From JAJAZB01 sp964244295 (GTDB lineage: Bacteria > Bacteroidota > Bacteroidia > Cytophagales > Spirosomataceae): a stretch of DNA of 64,000 nt. Each line of letters starts with the position of its first letter. Position 1 is the stretch's first letter. The notes beneath the pieces are model-generated. The model was not told where the DNA came from, did not search any database, and saw nothing but the letters and a program-made list of their open reading frames with translations. A program made the translations under genes and the position numbers. Location: positions 62,001-126,000 of the forward strand of contig CAXTIG010000002.1 of NCBI GenBank assembly GCA_964244295.1, given 5' to 3'. Positions 56,232 to 64,000 of the stretch are shown here, one piece after another.

Positions 56232-56311
56232 AAAAGCCCCGCGCGGCGTCCGCCCCAACCCCGAAGGGGGCGCAACGATAACGCCCCCTTCGGGAGTAGG
56301 GGGGCTTTTTT
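56230..56311 (+). terminator. Nested hairpin terminator abutting bshB1
   Basis: Outer stem AAAAAAGCCCC / GGGGCTTTTTT and inner stem CCGAAGGGGGCG / CGCCCCCTTCGG. The closing T-tract ends at 56311 and the bshB1 ATG is at 56312. The left outer arm begins inside the M23 stop codon. Confidence 0.85.
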
Positions 56312-57034
56312 ATGAAATTAGATCTACTCATTCTTGCCGCCCACCCCGACGACGCCGAAATGTCCTGCGGAGGAACCATCGCCGCCGAGGTGGCGGCGGG
56401 GCGTACCGTGGGCATCGTCGATTTTACCCAGGGCGAACTCGGCACGCGGGGTACGCCCGCCATCCGTTTGCAGGAAGCCGAAGCCGCCGCCCGGATTTTG
56501 GGTCTGAGTGCCCGGCACAACCTGGGATTTCGCGACGGGTTTTTTAGAAACGACGAGGAACACCAACTCCGGCTCGTTCCCTACCTGCGCCGCTACCGGC
56601 CCGACCTGGTGATCGCCAATGCCATCGACGACCGCCACCCCGACCACGGCCGTGCTGCTGCGCTGGCCGTCGATGCGTGTTTTCTTTCGGGCCTGCGTCA
56701 ACTCCCCACCCTCGACCCCATCGACGGCACCCCGCAGGAAGCCTGGCGGCCCCGGCAGCTTTTCCACTATATTCAGGATCGGTACATCCAACCCCAGGTC
56801 ACGGTGGACATCAGCGCGCACTGGCAAACCAAACTCGCCAGCATTCAGGCCTACCGGAGTCAGTTTTTCGATCCTAACAGCACCGAACCCGAATCGTACC
56901 TGACCTCGCCGACGTTCATGGAATTTTTGAAAGCCCGCTGGCAGGAAACCGGGCACGCCATCGGTGTGCAGTACGGCGAAGGGTTTACGTCATACCAGAA
57001 GTTGGGGGTGGGGAGTTTGTTTTCGCTGCACTGA
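56312..57034 (+). CDS. bshB1: Bacillithiol biosynthesis deacetylase BshB1
   Basis: A 240-residue zinc deacetylase of the PIG-L/LmbE fold that hydrolyses GlcNAc-malate during bacillithiol synthesis. Motifs AAHPDDAEMSCGGTI at the N terminus and DDRHPDHGRAA near residue 110 supply the zinc ligands and catalytic Asp. FTQGELGTRGTPAIRLQEA and GFRDGFF are typical of BshB1. The start is fixed by the conserved MKLDLLILAAHPDD. No ribosome-binding site is possible outside the hairpin that ends one base upstream. The bshA and bshC genes are not in this window. Confidence 0.93.
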   Translation: MKLDLLILAAHPDDAEMSCGGTIAAEVAAGRTVGIVDFTQGELGTRGTPAIRLQEAEAAARILGLSARHNLGFRDGFFRNDEEHQLRLVPYLRRYRPDLVIANAIDDRHPDHGRAAALAVDACFLSGLRQLPTLDPIDGTPQEAWRPRQLFHYIQDRYIQPQVTVDISAHWQTKLASIQAYRSQFFDPNSTEPESYLTSPTFMEFLKARWQETGHAIGVQYGEGFTSYQKLGVGSLFSLH

Positions 57035-57301
57035 GTGGTTCAGCGCAGGGCACGCACGGAAAGTAGTTCCGCTTCGCGAACCGTGTCGTTGCGCTGGTAG
57101 CAGCGAATGGAAACCTGATGCCCGGTAATTTTGAAGGTAAACTGCGCCTTCATCGCAACCGAATTGCTTTTCGTTTTCCCGAACAAGGCCAGCAGTGAAT
57201 CCAGGCGGGGTAGGGAGGAGGGCGTTGGTTTTAGAAATACGTTTTCCTGATACCGGGTCGAATCGCGCACCACATAAATCGCGTAGGGTAATCAGTAACC
57301 C
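57035..57301. other. Intergenic gap with a possible gene remnant on the minus strand
   Basis: Between bshB1 and the permease stop there is a 77-codon frame on the minus strand (57040-57273, GTG start) whose product contains VRDSTRYQENVFLKP and FTFKITGHQVSIRCYQ. It lacks an ATG, a promoter or any recognised family. It may be the 3' remnant of a lost gene. I see no RNA gene or other element here. Confidence 0.3.
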
Positions 57302-59788
57302 CTATTCGCTCTTCAGGACGTCCACCGGATTACTCTTGGCCGCCTTCATCGTCTGTGATCCGATCATAATCAATGCGATCAGCAATACTGCCAGCAAGCC
57401 GATGAACAACTCGGCGACCTGCACGGGGGTGTGATACGGAAATTTGGTGAGCACCACGTTTTGGAAGAAAAGGTACGTGACGGGCAGCGCGATGAGTGCC
57501 GATAGCGACAACTGGAGGAGAAAGCCACGGCTCAGTAAGTAGATCAGGCTGCCGGAACTTGCGCCCATCACTTTGCGGATGCTAATTTCCTTCAGCCTGG
57601 TTTCGGTCGTGTACGCCACCATGCCAAACAAGCCCATTGAGGCGATGGAAATGGCGAGGAAGGAAAGGAAGCCAATGATCTTGATGATGGTCGAAAATTC
57701 GCTGTAAGCTTCTTCGATTTCTTCGTCGTAGAATTTAGCCTGAAAAGGATGAACCCGGTCGATCTTCTTCCAGGCGGACTCGATCGTACCCAGGGTCGCC
57801 AGCATGTCGGTGCTTTGTATTTTGGCATTCAGAACGGCCCGGTCTTCGGGGGTCCAGAACATAAATGCGGTCGGCTCGATGAGGTTGTCGACCTTGCCAT
57901 AGTGAAAGTCTTTCATGACGCCCACAATGGTCATCTTGCGCCCATTTACGTGGAAATTACTGAATGCAATCTGTTCCCCGATTGCTTTCTCGGGATCATT
58001 GCCCGCGATGTTGAATCGTTTTAAGACTTGCTGGTTCACGATCACTTCGGTGGCCGCGCTGGCGGTCGTGGGTCGTGCCCTGAAATTTCCTCCGGCAAGC
58101 AGCTTGTAGTGATGCAGCGGCAAATAGTTTTCGTCGACGTTGTTGGTCATGACCAGCGCCGAGTCTCGCGAATCGTTGTATTTCATAAAACCGCCCCAGG
58201 CATTCCCTACGCTGGTGATTATTAACGAGCGGGATAGTCCCGTTACTTCCGGCATTTGGCTTAATTCCTTGAGCAGTGCATCGGGTTTATTACCCTGCAT
58301 ATTGATGTTCAGGATGTTTTCTGTGTTGAATCCCAGGTCGAATGCCAGGATGTTTTTATACTGCACGTAGCCCACGGCGGTGGTTGTGATAAAAATCAGG
58401 GTGAGCGTGTATTGGATCACCACCAGGGCGCGTCGACCGAACCGGTGCGCCGGAGCGACGGCCCGGAGTGTTCCGTGTTTAAATACGTTCACCGACCGGT
58501 ACGCCGGAGCGGACCCATTCCGGAGCGCATGGATTGCGCTGACTTTCGAAAAGAAAAGGGCAGGCATAAAGCCGGCAATCACCCCGACGGTAACCGAAAA
58601 GACGATGAAGGTGACAACCATCGACGGCGTGAGCGCGAGTTTTACCGTGCGCTGCATCTCCGGAGCCAGGTTGATCAGTTGCGGCCGCAAGGCGAGAAAG
58701 AGGAAGAAGGAAAGAAAAAGGGCGGCCAGGGAGATTAGGATGGCCTCAGCCAGAAACTGTTGCCACACCTGGCGCTTTCCGGCCCCGATCGCTTTGCGAA
58801 CACCGACTTCCTTAAAGCGACGCATGGCGCGTGCCATCGAAAGATTGGTGTAGTTGAAACACGCCGACAAGACCACCACGAGTGCCAGCCCACCGAGTAT
58901 CCAAAGCACAACCGGCGGCATGTGAGGACCCACGGAGCCGCTCATGGAGCCGGAACGGAGATCTTCCCCGACCACGATCTTGTGTAAAGGAAGAAGCTCA
59001 AGTTGGATCCTGGTTTTTTCTTCGGCGCGGTTTTCCTCCTTTGCGATGGCGTCGAGCTGTGATTGGATGGAAGCCAGGTCGGCAGTTGGAGGCAGCAGCA
59101 GGTACACGGAGTTCGCAAACATATCTGTCCATGTCTCAACCCGTTTATCTGCTTTATCTCTTTGTTCAGCCGTCGAGAACGATACCAGTGCTTCGAAGCT
59201 GAGGTGCGAAAAGAAGGGGACATCCTTCATGACACCGGTCACCTGGTAATCGAAGGTATCGAATTTGATCGCCTTGCCGAGCGCCGATTCGTTGCCGAAC
59301 AGCTTTTTCGCGGCCATTTCCGTGAGAACGATCGAGTACGGATCGGTCAGCGCCGTTTCGGGATTGCCTTCCAGCATCGGAAAGGTGAATATCCTGAATA
59401 GCGACGGCTCCGCCCAGAAGCCCTTGATGGGAAGAACCGTATCACCAACTTTCGCATCCTGCGAAAAGTCATTGCGCAGAATAGCCACCTCTTCAACGCC
59501 GGTCACGTTCTGCCGGATCAACTTTCCGGTCTTTACGGAGGTCGATGAATACTTGTCGCCGGGCCGCGATCGGCTGCCTTGTTCACCCTTGAAAGTCGCT
59601 ACGTTGGTGATGCGGTAGATCCGTTCCCCCTTCGTGTGGAACTTGTCGTACGAACGCAGGTCGAGCACGAACGCGATCAGCAGTAACCCGACGGACATAC
59701 TGATGGCAAGGCCAACAATATTGATGAACGAGAACAGCCTGTTGCGCAGTAAGTTGCGCGCTGAGGTTTTGAGGTAGCTTCCGATCAT
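57302..59788 (-). CDS. FtsX/MacB-type ABC transporter permease
   Basis: An 828-residue permease of the family amplified in Cytophagales. Two FtsX cores each consist of a large periplasmic MacB-like domain and several helices. The N-terminal signature is LKTSARNLLRNRLFSFINIVGLAISMSVGLLL. The first core ends FNYTNLSMARAMRRFKEVGVRKAIGAGKRQVWQQFLAEA and the second ASMGLFGMVAYTTETRLKEISIRKVMGAS. It closes with SNPVDVLKSE, the usual end. No ATPase is encoded nearby. The gene is visibly less GC-rich than its surroundings, which suggests later arrival. Confidence 0.9.
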   Translation of the reverse strand: MIGSYLKTSARNLLRNRLFSFINIVGLAISMSVGLLLIAFVLDLRSYDKFHTKGERIYRITNVATFKGEQGSRSRPGDKYSSTSVKTGKLIRQNVTGVEEVAILRNDFSQDAKVGDTVLPIKGFWAEPSLFRIFTFPMLEGNPETALTDPYSIVLTEMAAKKLFGNESALGKAIKFDTFDYQVTGVMKDVPFFSHLSFEALVSFSTAEQRDKADKRVETWTDMFANSVYLLLPPTADLASIQSQLDAIAKEENRAEEKTRIQLELLPLHKIVVGEDLRSGSMSGSVGPHMPPVVLWILGGLALVVVLSACFNYTNLSMARAMRRFKEVGVRKAIGAGKRQVWQQFLAEAILISLAALFLSFFLFLALRPQLINLAPEMQRTVKLALTPSMVVTFIVFSVTVGVIAGFMPALFFSKVSAIHALRNGSAPAYRSVNVFKHGTLRAVAPAHRFGRRALVVIQYTLTLIFITTTAVGYVQYKNILAFDLGFNTENILNINMQGNKPDALLKELSQMPEVTGLSRSLIITSVGNAWGGFMKYNDSRDSALVMTNNVDENYLPLHHYKLLAGGNFRARPTTASAATEVIVNQQVLKRFNIAGNDPEKAIGEQIAFSNFHVNGRKMTIVGVMKDFHYGKVDNLIEPTAFMFWTPEDRAVLNAKIQSTDMLATLGTIESAWKKIDRVHPFQAKFYDEEIEEAYSEFSTIIKIIGFLSFLAISIASMGLFGMVAYTTETRLKEISIRKVMGASSGSLIYLLSRGFLLQLSLSALIALPVTYLFFQNVVLTKFPYHTPVQVAELFIGLLAVLLIALIMIGSQTMKAAKSNPVDVLKSE

Positions 59789-59849
59789 GATCCGGTTGAT
59801 AAAAAGGGTGACAAACCAAGGAGGCTGAAAACGTAAGTGTTTGGATCAG

Positions 59850-59965
59850 CCTAAATCCTGTGCCAGCTAATAAAGGCGCTTAAATTAGGTTCTGTTGACC
59901 GTCGTTGACTATTCTTACTGGCTTGGTTGTCCAAAAACGGACAATTCCAGTCTGAAAGCGGACAC
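59850..59965 (-). promoter_or_regulatory. Upstream control region of the permease with TGTCC palindromes
   Basis: TGTCC-AAAAAC-GGACA (59928-59943) is a perfect 5+5 palindrome. A second, imperfect copy (GTCTGAAAGCGGAC) lies at about 59950-59963. Closer to the gene, TGGCAC (minus strand, 59860-59865) is followed by TTAGGC and looks like a degenerate sigma-54 -24/-12 site with off spacing. Such an arrangement suits activation by an NtrC-type regulator. The rest of the 265-bp gap to the RES gene has no feature I can support. Confidence 0.4.
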
Positions 59966-60053
59966 CTCACTGAGCAGCTTTGCAGATAAACCCACGCAAT
60001 GAAAGGAATGCGAAAAGCCAATTTTTCATCGGTGTTTTTGAACATAGTAAAGG

Positions 60054-60506
60054 TCACTCCTTCGTCAGTCGCGGAATAAACGCAAATGGCTCGCTGCTTA
60101 GCAAACGTATCCGCGCAAAATCAGCGTGGTTTGGATTGATCAGGAAATTAAACTCGCCGGGAAGCAGGGCGGAGGGGATTCTTAAAACCGCCGTTCTCCC
60201 GCTGCGCAGCCATTCGTCGCCGAAAGCCTGGGTGCTGTCGTGTTCCTGAAAGTTGACCCAGTTTTCCGCCAGTCGGGTTTCGTCGAAAACCTCGACTGGC
60301 AGGTCGTCGGGAATTTCAATCGTCAGCACCCGAAATGCGTCCAGCCCGCCTTCCCCGCTGCGGAATAACACGTTTTCCAGACCGGCCAGCGCCCGGCTTG
60401 CCGCCGTGTAGAGCACCAACTTTCCCTTTGAATTCCAGCGGGCTGCCTGCCCGGAGGCGCTGAGGCGATCCGCCCACCGCGCCAGGCAAATCCGGTACGT
60501 TTGCAT
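60054..60506 (-). CDS. RES-domain toxin (NAD-degrading)
   Basis: A 150-residue RES-family protein; such toxins destroy NAD+ in the cell. The characteristic Arg, Glu and Ser segments are visible: TYRICLARWAD at the start, WNSKGKLVLYTAASRALAGLENVLF, and LRIPSALLPGEFNFLINPNHADFA. Its ATG overlaps the antitoxin stop by one base (TGATG), indicating coupled translation. Confidence 0.9.
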   Translation of the reverse strand: MQTYRICLARWADRLSASGQAARWNSKGKLVLYTAASRALAGLENVLFRSGEGGLDAFRVLTIEIPDDLPVEVFDETRLAENWVNFQEHDSTQAFGDEWLRSGRTAVLRIPSALLPGEFNFLINPNHADFARIRLLSSEPFAFIPRLTKE

Positions 60507-60955
60507 CAGGCCAGGTCGCCATATTCGATCCGGCTCAGTTCGTCGGCGATCAAATCCATGCCACTCACCGTGGGCAGCAGGTCGAAGGGCCGTTGGTTGC
60601 CCAGCCCGAAAGCGGGTTTCTGAAGCCAGGCCCGGAACGAGTCCACGCTGCCGAACACGATTTCACCCTGTCGGAAAATTGCGATCAACTTCAACAGCCA
60701 CTCGCTGCTGGCCGGGCCGAGCCGTCGGTTCTCTTGCTGGTACCGCAGTAGCGTTTTCATCGAAAGATTCAACAACTCCGCCAGTTGCTCGCGGTGGATG
60801 CCGGTCAGGTCGGCGGCATCGAAGAGGGTTCCGATGTACACGCCCGCCTGGGCGGCGTACACCAGCGCGACTTTGTTCCGAATACTGCCTTCGTAGTGCG
60901 CGAAGCCACCGCGAGGGAGCGCCGCTTTGCCACGTCGAACGGAAGAGGCTGCCAT
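60506..60955 (-). CDS. Xre/MbcA/ParS-type antitoxin (DUF2384)
   Basis: A 149-residue antitoxin. An N-terminal helix-turn-helix region (residues 40-80, HREQLAELLNLSMKTLLRYQQ) binds DNA. The C-terminal DUF2384 toxin-binding domain has IFRQGEIVFGSVDSFRAWLQKP and FGLGNQRPFDLLPTVSGMDLIADELSRIEYG. It neutralises the RES toxin and probably represses its own operon through the two identical inverted repeats upstream. The pdxH gene lies before those repeats on the same strand. Confidence 0.92.
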   Translation of the reverse strand: MAASSVRRGKAALPRGGFAHYEGSIRNKVALVYAAQAGVYIGTLFDAADLTGIHREQLAELLNLSMKTLLRYQQENRRLGPASSEWLLKLIAIFRQGEIVFGSVDSFRAWLQKPAFGLGNQRPFDLLPTVSGMDLIADELSRIEYGDLA

Positions 60956-60983
60956 AATTCAAGTAGGGTTTTCGATGAATTAA

Positions 60984-61084
60984 GGAACTTTGTCCAGAAT
61001 GAACGGACAAAGTTCCAATTCAGCAAAGGAAGCAACTATCGGTCGTATTCTGGAACTTTGTCCGCAATTCGTGGACAAAGTTCC
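60984..61084. promoter_or_regulatory. Paired operators of the RES/Xre module
   Basis: GGAACTTTGTCC, 9 nt, GGACAAAGTTCC occurs twice: 60984-61016 and 61052-61084. All four 12-bp arms are identical while both spacers differ. The dyad centres are 68 bp apart, close to 6.5 helical turns. They fill the 135-bp gap between pdxH and the antitoxin start, the position expected for Xre autoregulation. Confidence 0.75.
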
Positions 61085-61090
61085 GTTTTC

Positions 61091-61732
61091 TTAGGGCGAA
61101 AGGCGCTCCAGCGCCCAGGTTTCGTCGGGTTGGAGGGAGTAGGCCACCCGGTCGTGCAGGCGGGAGGGCCGTCCCTGCCAAAATTCCAGGTAGTCGGGCC
61201 GGAGTCGGTACCCGCCCCAGTGCGGCGGGCGGGGTACGGGCTGGTTGGCAAACCTGGCGGCCACCTCGCGCTCCTGCGCTTCGAGTGCCTCGCGGCTGGG
61301 AACGGGCTGGCTCTGGGCCGAACCCCAGGCCCCCAACTGGCTCCCACGCGGGCGGCGGGCAAAGTACGCGTCGGATTCTTCCTCGGACACTTTTTCGATC
61401 GTTCCTTCCACTCGAACCTGGCGCTCGAGTTCGACCCAGAAAAAGGTCAGCGCAGCCTGGGGGTGCTTGGCGAGTTGCTGCCCCTTGCGGCTGAGGTAAT
61501 TGGTATAGAAAACAAAGCCCCGGGCATCGAGTCCTTTCAGCAACACGATTCGTCCGGAGGGCCGTCCGTCTGCCCCGACGGTCGCCAGGTGCATGGCGTT
61601 GGGTTCTATTAACTGGCTGTGGGTGGCTTCGTCGAACCAGCGTTGAAATTGGTCGATGGGGTTGGCGGTTACGTCGGTTACGTCGAGCCAACCCTTCGTA
61701 TAGTTTTCCCGTAAATCGGCAAGATTGGGCAT
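61091..61732 (-). CDS. pdxH: Pyridoxamine 5'-phosphate oxidase
   Basis: A 213-residue FMN enzyme that makes pyridoxal phosphate. ATG 61732 (MPNLADLRENYTKGWLD) fits the family; a longer in-frame frame upstream is antisense to the DUF349 gene. Motifs: NAMHLATVGADGRPSGRIVLLKGLDARGF (FMN and substrate binding), FYTNYLSRKGQQLAKHPQAALTFFW, ESDAYFARRPRGSQLGAWGS, and the C-terminal PHWGGYRLRPDYLEFWQGRPSRLHDR. All expected segments are present. Confidence 0.97.
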   Translation of the reverse strand: MPNLADLRENYTKGWLDVTDVTANPIDQFQRWFDEATHSQLIEPNAMHLATVGADGRPSGRIVLLKGLDARGFVFYTNYLSRKGQQLAKHPQAALTFFWVELERQVRVEGTIEKVSEEESDAYFARRPRGSQLGAWGSAQSQPVPSREALEAQEREVAARFANQPVPRPPHWGGYRLRPDYLEFWQGRPSRLHDRVAYSLQPDETWALERLSP

Positions 61733-61781
61733 GAATTTCTCGTTTAACTGACCCCTGACCACCGGCCAACGTCCTCGCGGG

Positions 61782-61811
61782 TTTCGTTGGTGCGGTTTTT
61801 TTCTACTTTTG
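61782..61811 (+). promoter_or_regulatory. Promoter of the DUF349 gene
   Basis: TTTC (61782-61785, one mismatch from TTTG), 18 nt, TACTTTTG (61804-61811, exact TAnnTTTG). It lies 27 bp before the ATG at 61839, in the 106-bp gap divergent from pdxH. Confidence 0.6.
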
Positions 61812-61838
61812 CAATTCCATTTTCCAGAAGGGAACGCC

Positions 61839-64000
61839 ATGACGACCCAACACCACGAAAGTACGGAGCAGGCTGCCCTCGCCCAAAGTCCCGACGAGAT
61901 CACCGATACGGCGGTGAACGAAGCGATTCCGGTCGAGCCAGCCGAGCCACCGATTTCACCCGAATCCGCCACCCAAACGCCCGAACAGCCCCCCGTCGAT
62001 GAGCCTGGCCCGATTGAGTCGGTCAGCGAAACCCCGGTGGATTCACTGCCGTCGGTCGATAAATTACCGCAGGCGGAAGTGCTTCCGGTGGAGGAAATCG
62101 CGGTTCCCGGAGTACCCGAACCCAACGCTCCCCTGGCGGAGGAAGCCCCTGAAGACCCAACTCAACCGGCTCCCGCCGAAACCGACGGAGAGGAGGAAGA
62201 AATTAATCCGCCCGTCGATTCAGTCGAAGAGCGCGCGTCGCCAACTGCGGTTTCAGAAGCCGATTCTTCAGCCGAAGGAAATCCGCAAGCGGCAGAGGAA
62301 ATTCCGGAAACCGGTCCTTCGCCGGGTCAGGTTGAGGCGACCGTTTCGGAAACGGCGGATGCGGCTTTTGACCAGGAAGTGCGCGAAACCACCGAACTGG
62401 CCCTGGCCGAAGAAGCCCGGCACACGGATTATTCTCAGTTTTCAAAAGCAGAATTTGTCGCCCTGCTCGAAACCACCTTAGCTTCGCTGAAAAGCAAGGA
62501 CCCCACGGCGGCCGATTTTAAGGCCATCGACGCGACTTTGCGCGAAGTGAAGCCGCTCTTTGAGCAAATCAAGGCCGACGACCGGAAGGAAGCCTTGGCT
62601 CAGTACGAAGCCGGGGGGGAAACGGAAGAGGAGTTTGTCTACAAAGCCGACGCGGCGACCCTTAAATTCGATAGCCTGTACGGCCAGCTCCGCGCCGAAC
62701 GCAACCGGTATTTTCAAAACCTCGACAAGCAGAAAGACCAGAACTTTGCCGTAAAAACGGGCCTGCTATCCCGCTTGCGGGCGCTGGTGGAAGCCGATGA
62801 GCAAAACGCGAACTCGGAGAAAAGTTGGGCGGCGTTTAAGGCCATTCAGGACGAATGGAAAGCGGCGGGCAACATTTACTCGCCCCACAACGAAACGCTC
62901 TGGAAAACCTACCACGCTTTGGTGGATCGGTACTTCAGCAACCGCGACATTTATTTTGAGTTGAAAGAACTCGACCGCAAGCGCAACATGCAGCAGAAAA
63001 TCGAGCTGTGCGAGAAGGTCGAGAAAATTTCCCAGCAGGCCGAAGAAATCACCGTAACCGGGGCCATGCTCAACGAGGCTTCGGCGTTGTTTGAAGAATA
63101 CAAGCACGTTGGCCCGGCCCCGCGCGAGGCCAATGAACTGCTCTGGCAGCGATTTAAGGCCGCGATGGATTTGCTTTACGGAAAAAAACGTGGTCAGCTT
63201 GGGGCCACCCGTGAGCAGGCCGAAGAAGTATTCCGGCTCAAAGCCGACATCGCCGCCGTGGCCGAAACCCTGACCACGTTCCAATCGACGAGCATCAACG
63301 ACTGGAACGACAAGACGAAGGCGCTGCTGGCGGTGCAGGATCAGTGGAACGCCGTGAAAGGCAGTATGCCCCGCGAGAAAGGACGGGAAATCAGTCAGAA
63401 GTTCTGGGCGGACGTGAAAACGTTTTTCCGGCGCAAGGGCGAGTTTTTCCGCCAACTCGAAGCCAAACGCGACGAAAACCTGAAAGCCAAACTGGCCCTG
63501 TGCGAACAGGTCGAGGCCCTGCTCGAAGCGGGGGATACCTCGGCGGAGGCCACCAACCAGGTGATCGAAGTTCAGAAGCGCTGGAAGGCCATCGGCCACG
63601 TGCCCGAAAAGCAGCGGGACAAACTCTTCAACCGTTTCAAAGCCGGGTGTGACGCGTTTTTTGAACGCAAGCGCGGTAAAGGCGCCGATACCGACCGGCA
63701 GTTTGAGGAAAATCTCAAACTCAAAACCGACCTGATGGCCCGCATCGAGCGCGAAGCCAAATCGGGCTCGACCAGCCTCGACCAGCTCAATGCCTTTAAA
63801 GCGCAGTGGGCCGAAATCGGTTACGTACCTCGCCGCGATATGCAGCCCACGCAGCAGCGCTATATCCGGGCCATCAACCAGTACGTGAGCGCCATTGGCA
63901 AACTCAGCAACCGCGAACGCGAGCAGTTGGTGCTGGAGAGTGAAGTGGCGATTGCCCGCGATGAAACCAAGGGAGGGAATTTGTACCAGCGCGAGAATGA
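61839..64000 (+). CDS. DUF349 domain-containing protein, partial at window end
   Basis: An open frame of at least 720 codons runs off the window. ATG 61839 starts MTTQHHESTEQAALAQSPDE. The first 190 residues are acidic, Pro/Glu-rich and low in complexity, without a signal peptide. From about residue 200 there are repeated helical DUF349 units of 70-80 residues, each with a Trp-containing motif such as QDEWKAAGNIYSPHNETLWKTYH, QDQWNAVKGSMPREKGREISQKFW and QKRWKAIGHVPEKQRDKLFNRF. The family is widespread in Bacteroidota. The function is not established; related proteins bind nucleic acids or ribosome-associated factors. Confidence 0.88.
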   Translation, partial: MTTQHHESTEQAALAQSPDEITDTAVNEAIPVEPAEPPISPESATQTPEQPPVDEPGPIESVSETPVDSLPSVDKLPQAEVLPVEEIAVPGVPEPNAPLAEEAPEDPTQPAPAETDGEEEEINPPVDSVEERASPTAVSEADSSAEGNPQAAEEIPETGPSPGQVEATVSETADAAFDQEVRETTELALAEEARHTDYSQFSKAEFVALLETTLASLKSKDPTAADFKAIDATLREVKPLFEQIKADDRKEALAQYEAGGETEEEFVYKADAATLKFDSLYGQLRAERNRYFQNLDKQKDQNFAVKTGLLSRLRALVEADEQNANSEKSWAAFKAIQDEWKAAGNIYSPHNETLWKTYHALVDRYFSNRDIYFELKELDRKRNMQQKIELCEKVEKISQQAEEITVTGAMLNEASALFEEYKHVGPAPREANELLWQRFKAAMDLLYGKKRGQLGATREQAEEVFRLKADIAAVAETLTTFQSTSINDWNDKTKALLAVQDQWNAVKGSMPREKGREISQKFWADVKTFFRRKGEFFRQLEAKRDENLKAKLALCEQVEALLEAGDTSAEATNQVIEVQKRWKAIGHVPEKQRDKLFNRFKAGCDAFFERKRGKGADTDRQFEENLKLKTDLMARIEREAKSGSTSLDQLNAFKAQWAEIGYVPRRDMQPTQQRYIRAINQYVSAIGKLSNREREQLVLESEVAIARDETKGGNLYQREN

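Noticed and set aside
57040..57273. Independent small gene after the permease
   Set aside because: GTG start only, no promoter or family match. It is kept as a possible remnant in the gap description.
59850..59865. Firm sigma-54 promoter for the permease
   Set aside because: TGGCAC is present, but the -12 GC is not at the required spacing. It is reported only as a degenerate possibility.
61091..62125. Longer pdxH frame of 344 codons
   Set aside because: The extension is Ser/Gly-rich shadow of the DUF349 gene on the other strand and crosses its promoter. PdxH normally starts as at 61732.
1..64000. tRNA, rRNA, riboswitch or replication origin
   Set aside because: No cloverleaf, ribosomal core, known aptamer or DnaA-box cluster was recognised by eye. 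A covariance-model scan would be needed to exclude small RNAs.

Overview
The window is GC-rich chromosomal DNA from a member of the Bacteroidota, most likely the Cytophagales. The evidence is a SusC/SusD pair, a PorE-like type IX secretion protein, a large TonB-dependent receptor of the outer-membrane beta-barrel family, an FtsX/MacB-type permease, bacillithiol synthesis (BshB1), a DUF349 protein, and promoters of the Bacteroidota type (TTTG or TTGACA, about 19 nt, then TAnnTTTG). Assignment below order is not possible from sequence reading alone.

Layout. 1-5.5 kb: a type III restriction (Res) helicase-nuclease, an unrecognised gene, a DUF5009-type membrane acyltransferase and a lipoprotein Cu/Zn superoxide dismutase. 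5.7-12.7 kb: two tandem GT-C membrane proteins, a DUF3298 lipoprotein, peptidase T, citrate synthase, and a toxin-antitoxin pair whose toxin is internally deleted. 12.8-19.0 kb: five genes on the minus strand forming a phosphosignalling cassette (FHA protein, kinase with Sel1 repeats, second kinase, PP2C phosphatase, and a membrane-anchored double-FHA trypsin-like protease). This is the most unusual system in the window. 19.2-28.2 kb: a TonB receptor, malic enzyme, a PIN toxin-antitoxin pair, a methyltransferase, queE, and an IclR regulator with an RraA-like gene. 28.3-50.2 kb: a polysaccharide utilisation locus on the minus strand, with SusC, SusD, a surface lipoprotein, a PL8 lyase, two mannonate dehydratase family enzymes, an MFS transporter, an unassigned glycosidase, a solute-binding protein without signal peptide, an SDR and two GH2 enzymes. 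A PIN toxin-antitoxin module on the other strand sits inside it. 50.5-64 kb: a PorE-like protein, an NmrA/HxlR pair, trxB, an M23 peptidase, bshB1, an FtsX permease, a RES/Xre toxin-antitoxin pair, pdxH and a partial DUF349 gene.

How it fits together. The IclR gene and susC share an almost identical promoter (TTGACA, exactly 19 nt, TACTTGTG). Just downstream, both carry a 17-bp AT-rich element that matches at 15 positions. This suggests that the IclR protein, encoded 20 kb away, controls the locus. The gene content (PL8 lyase, mannonate dehydratases, hexuronate-type MFS, SDR) points to a uronic-acid-containing polysaccharide, but the exact substrate cannot be read from sequence.

Intergenic DNA is unusually rich in long inverted repeats. 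I see about ten different word families, including a perfect 62-bp palindrome, a 46-bp perfect stem, three copies of a GAGCGGAGTCGAAG-type hairpin, and small hairpins with a constant TTGAGA loop and covarying stems. No transposase, integrase, tRNA, rRNA or CRISPR array was found.
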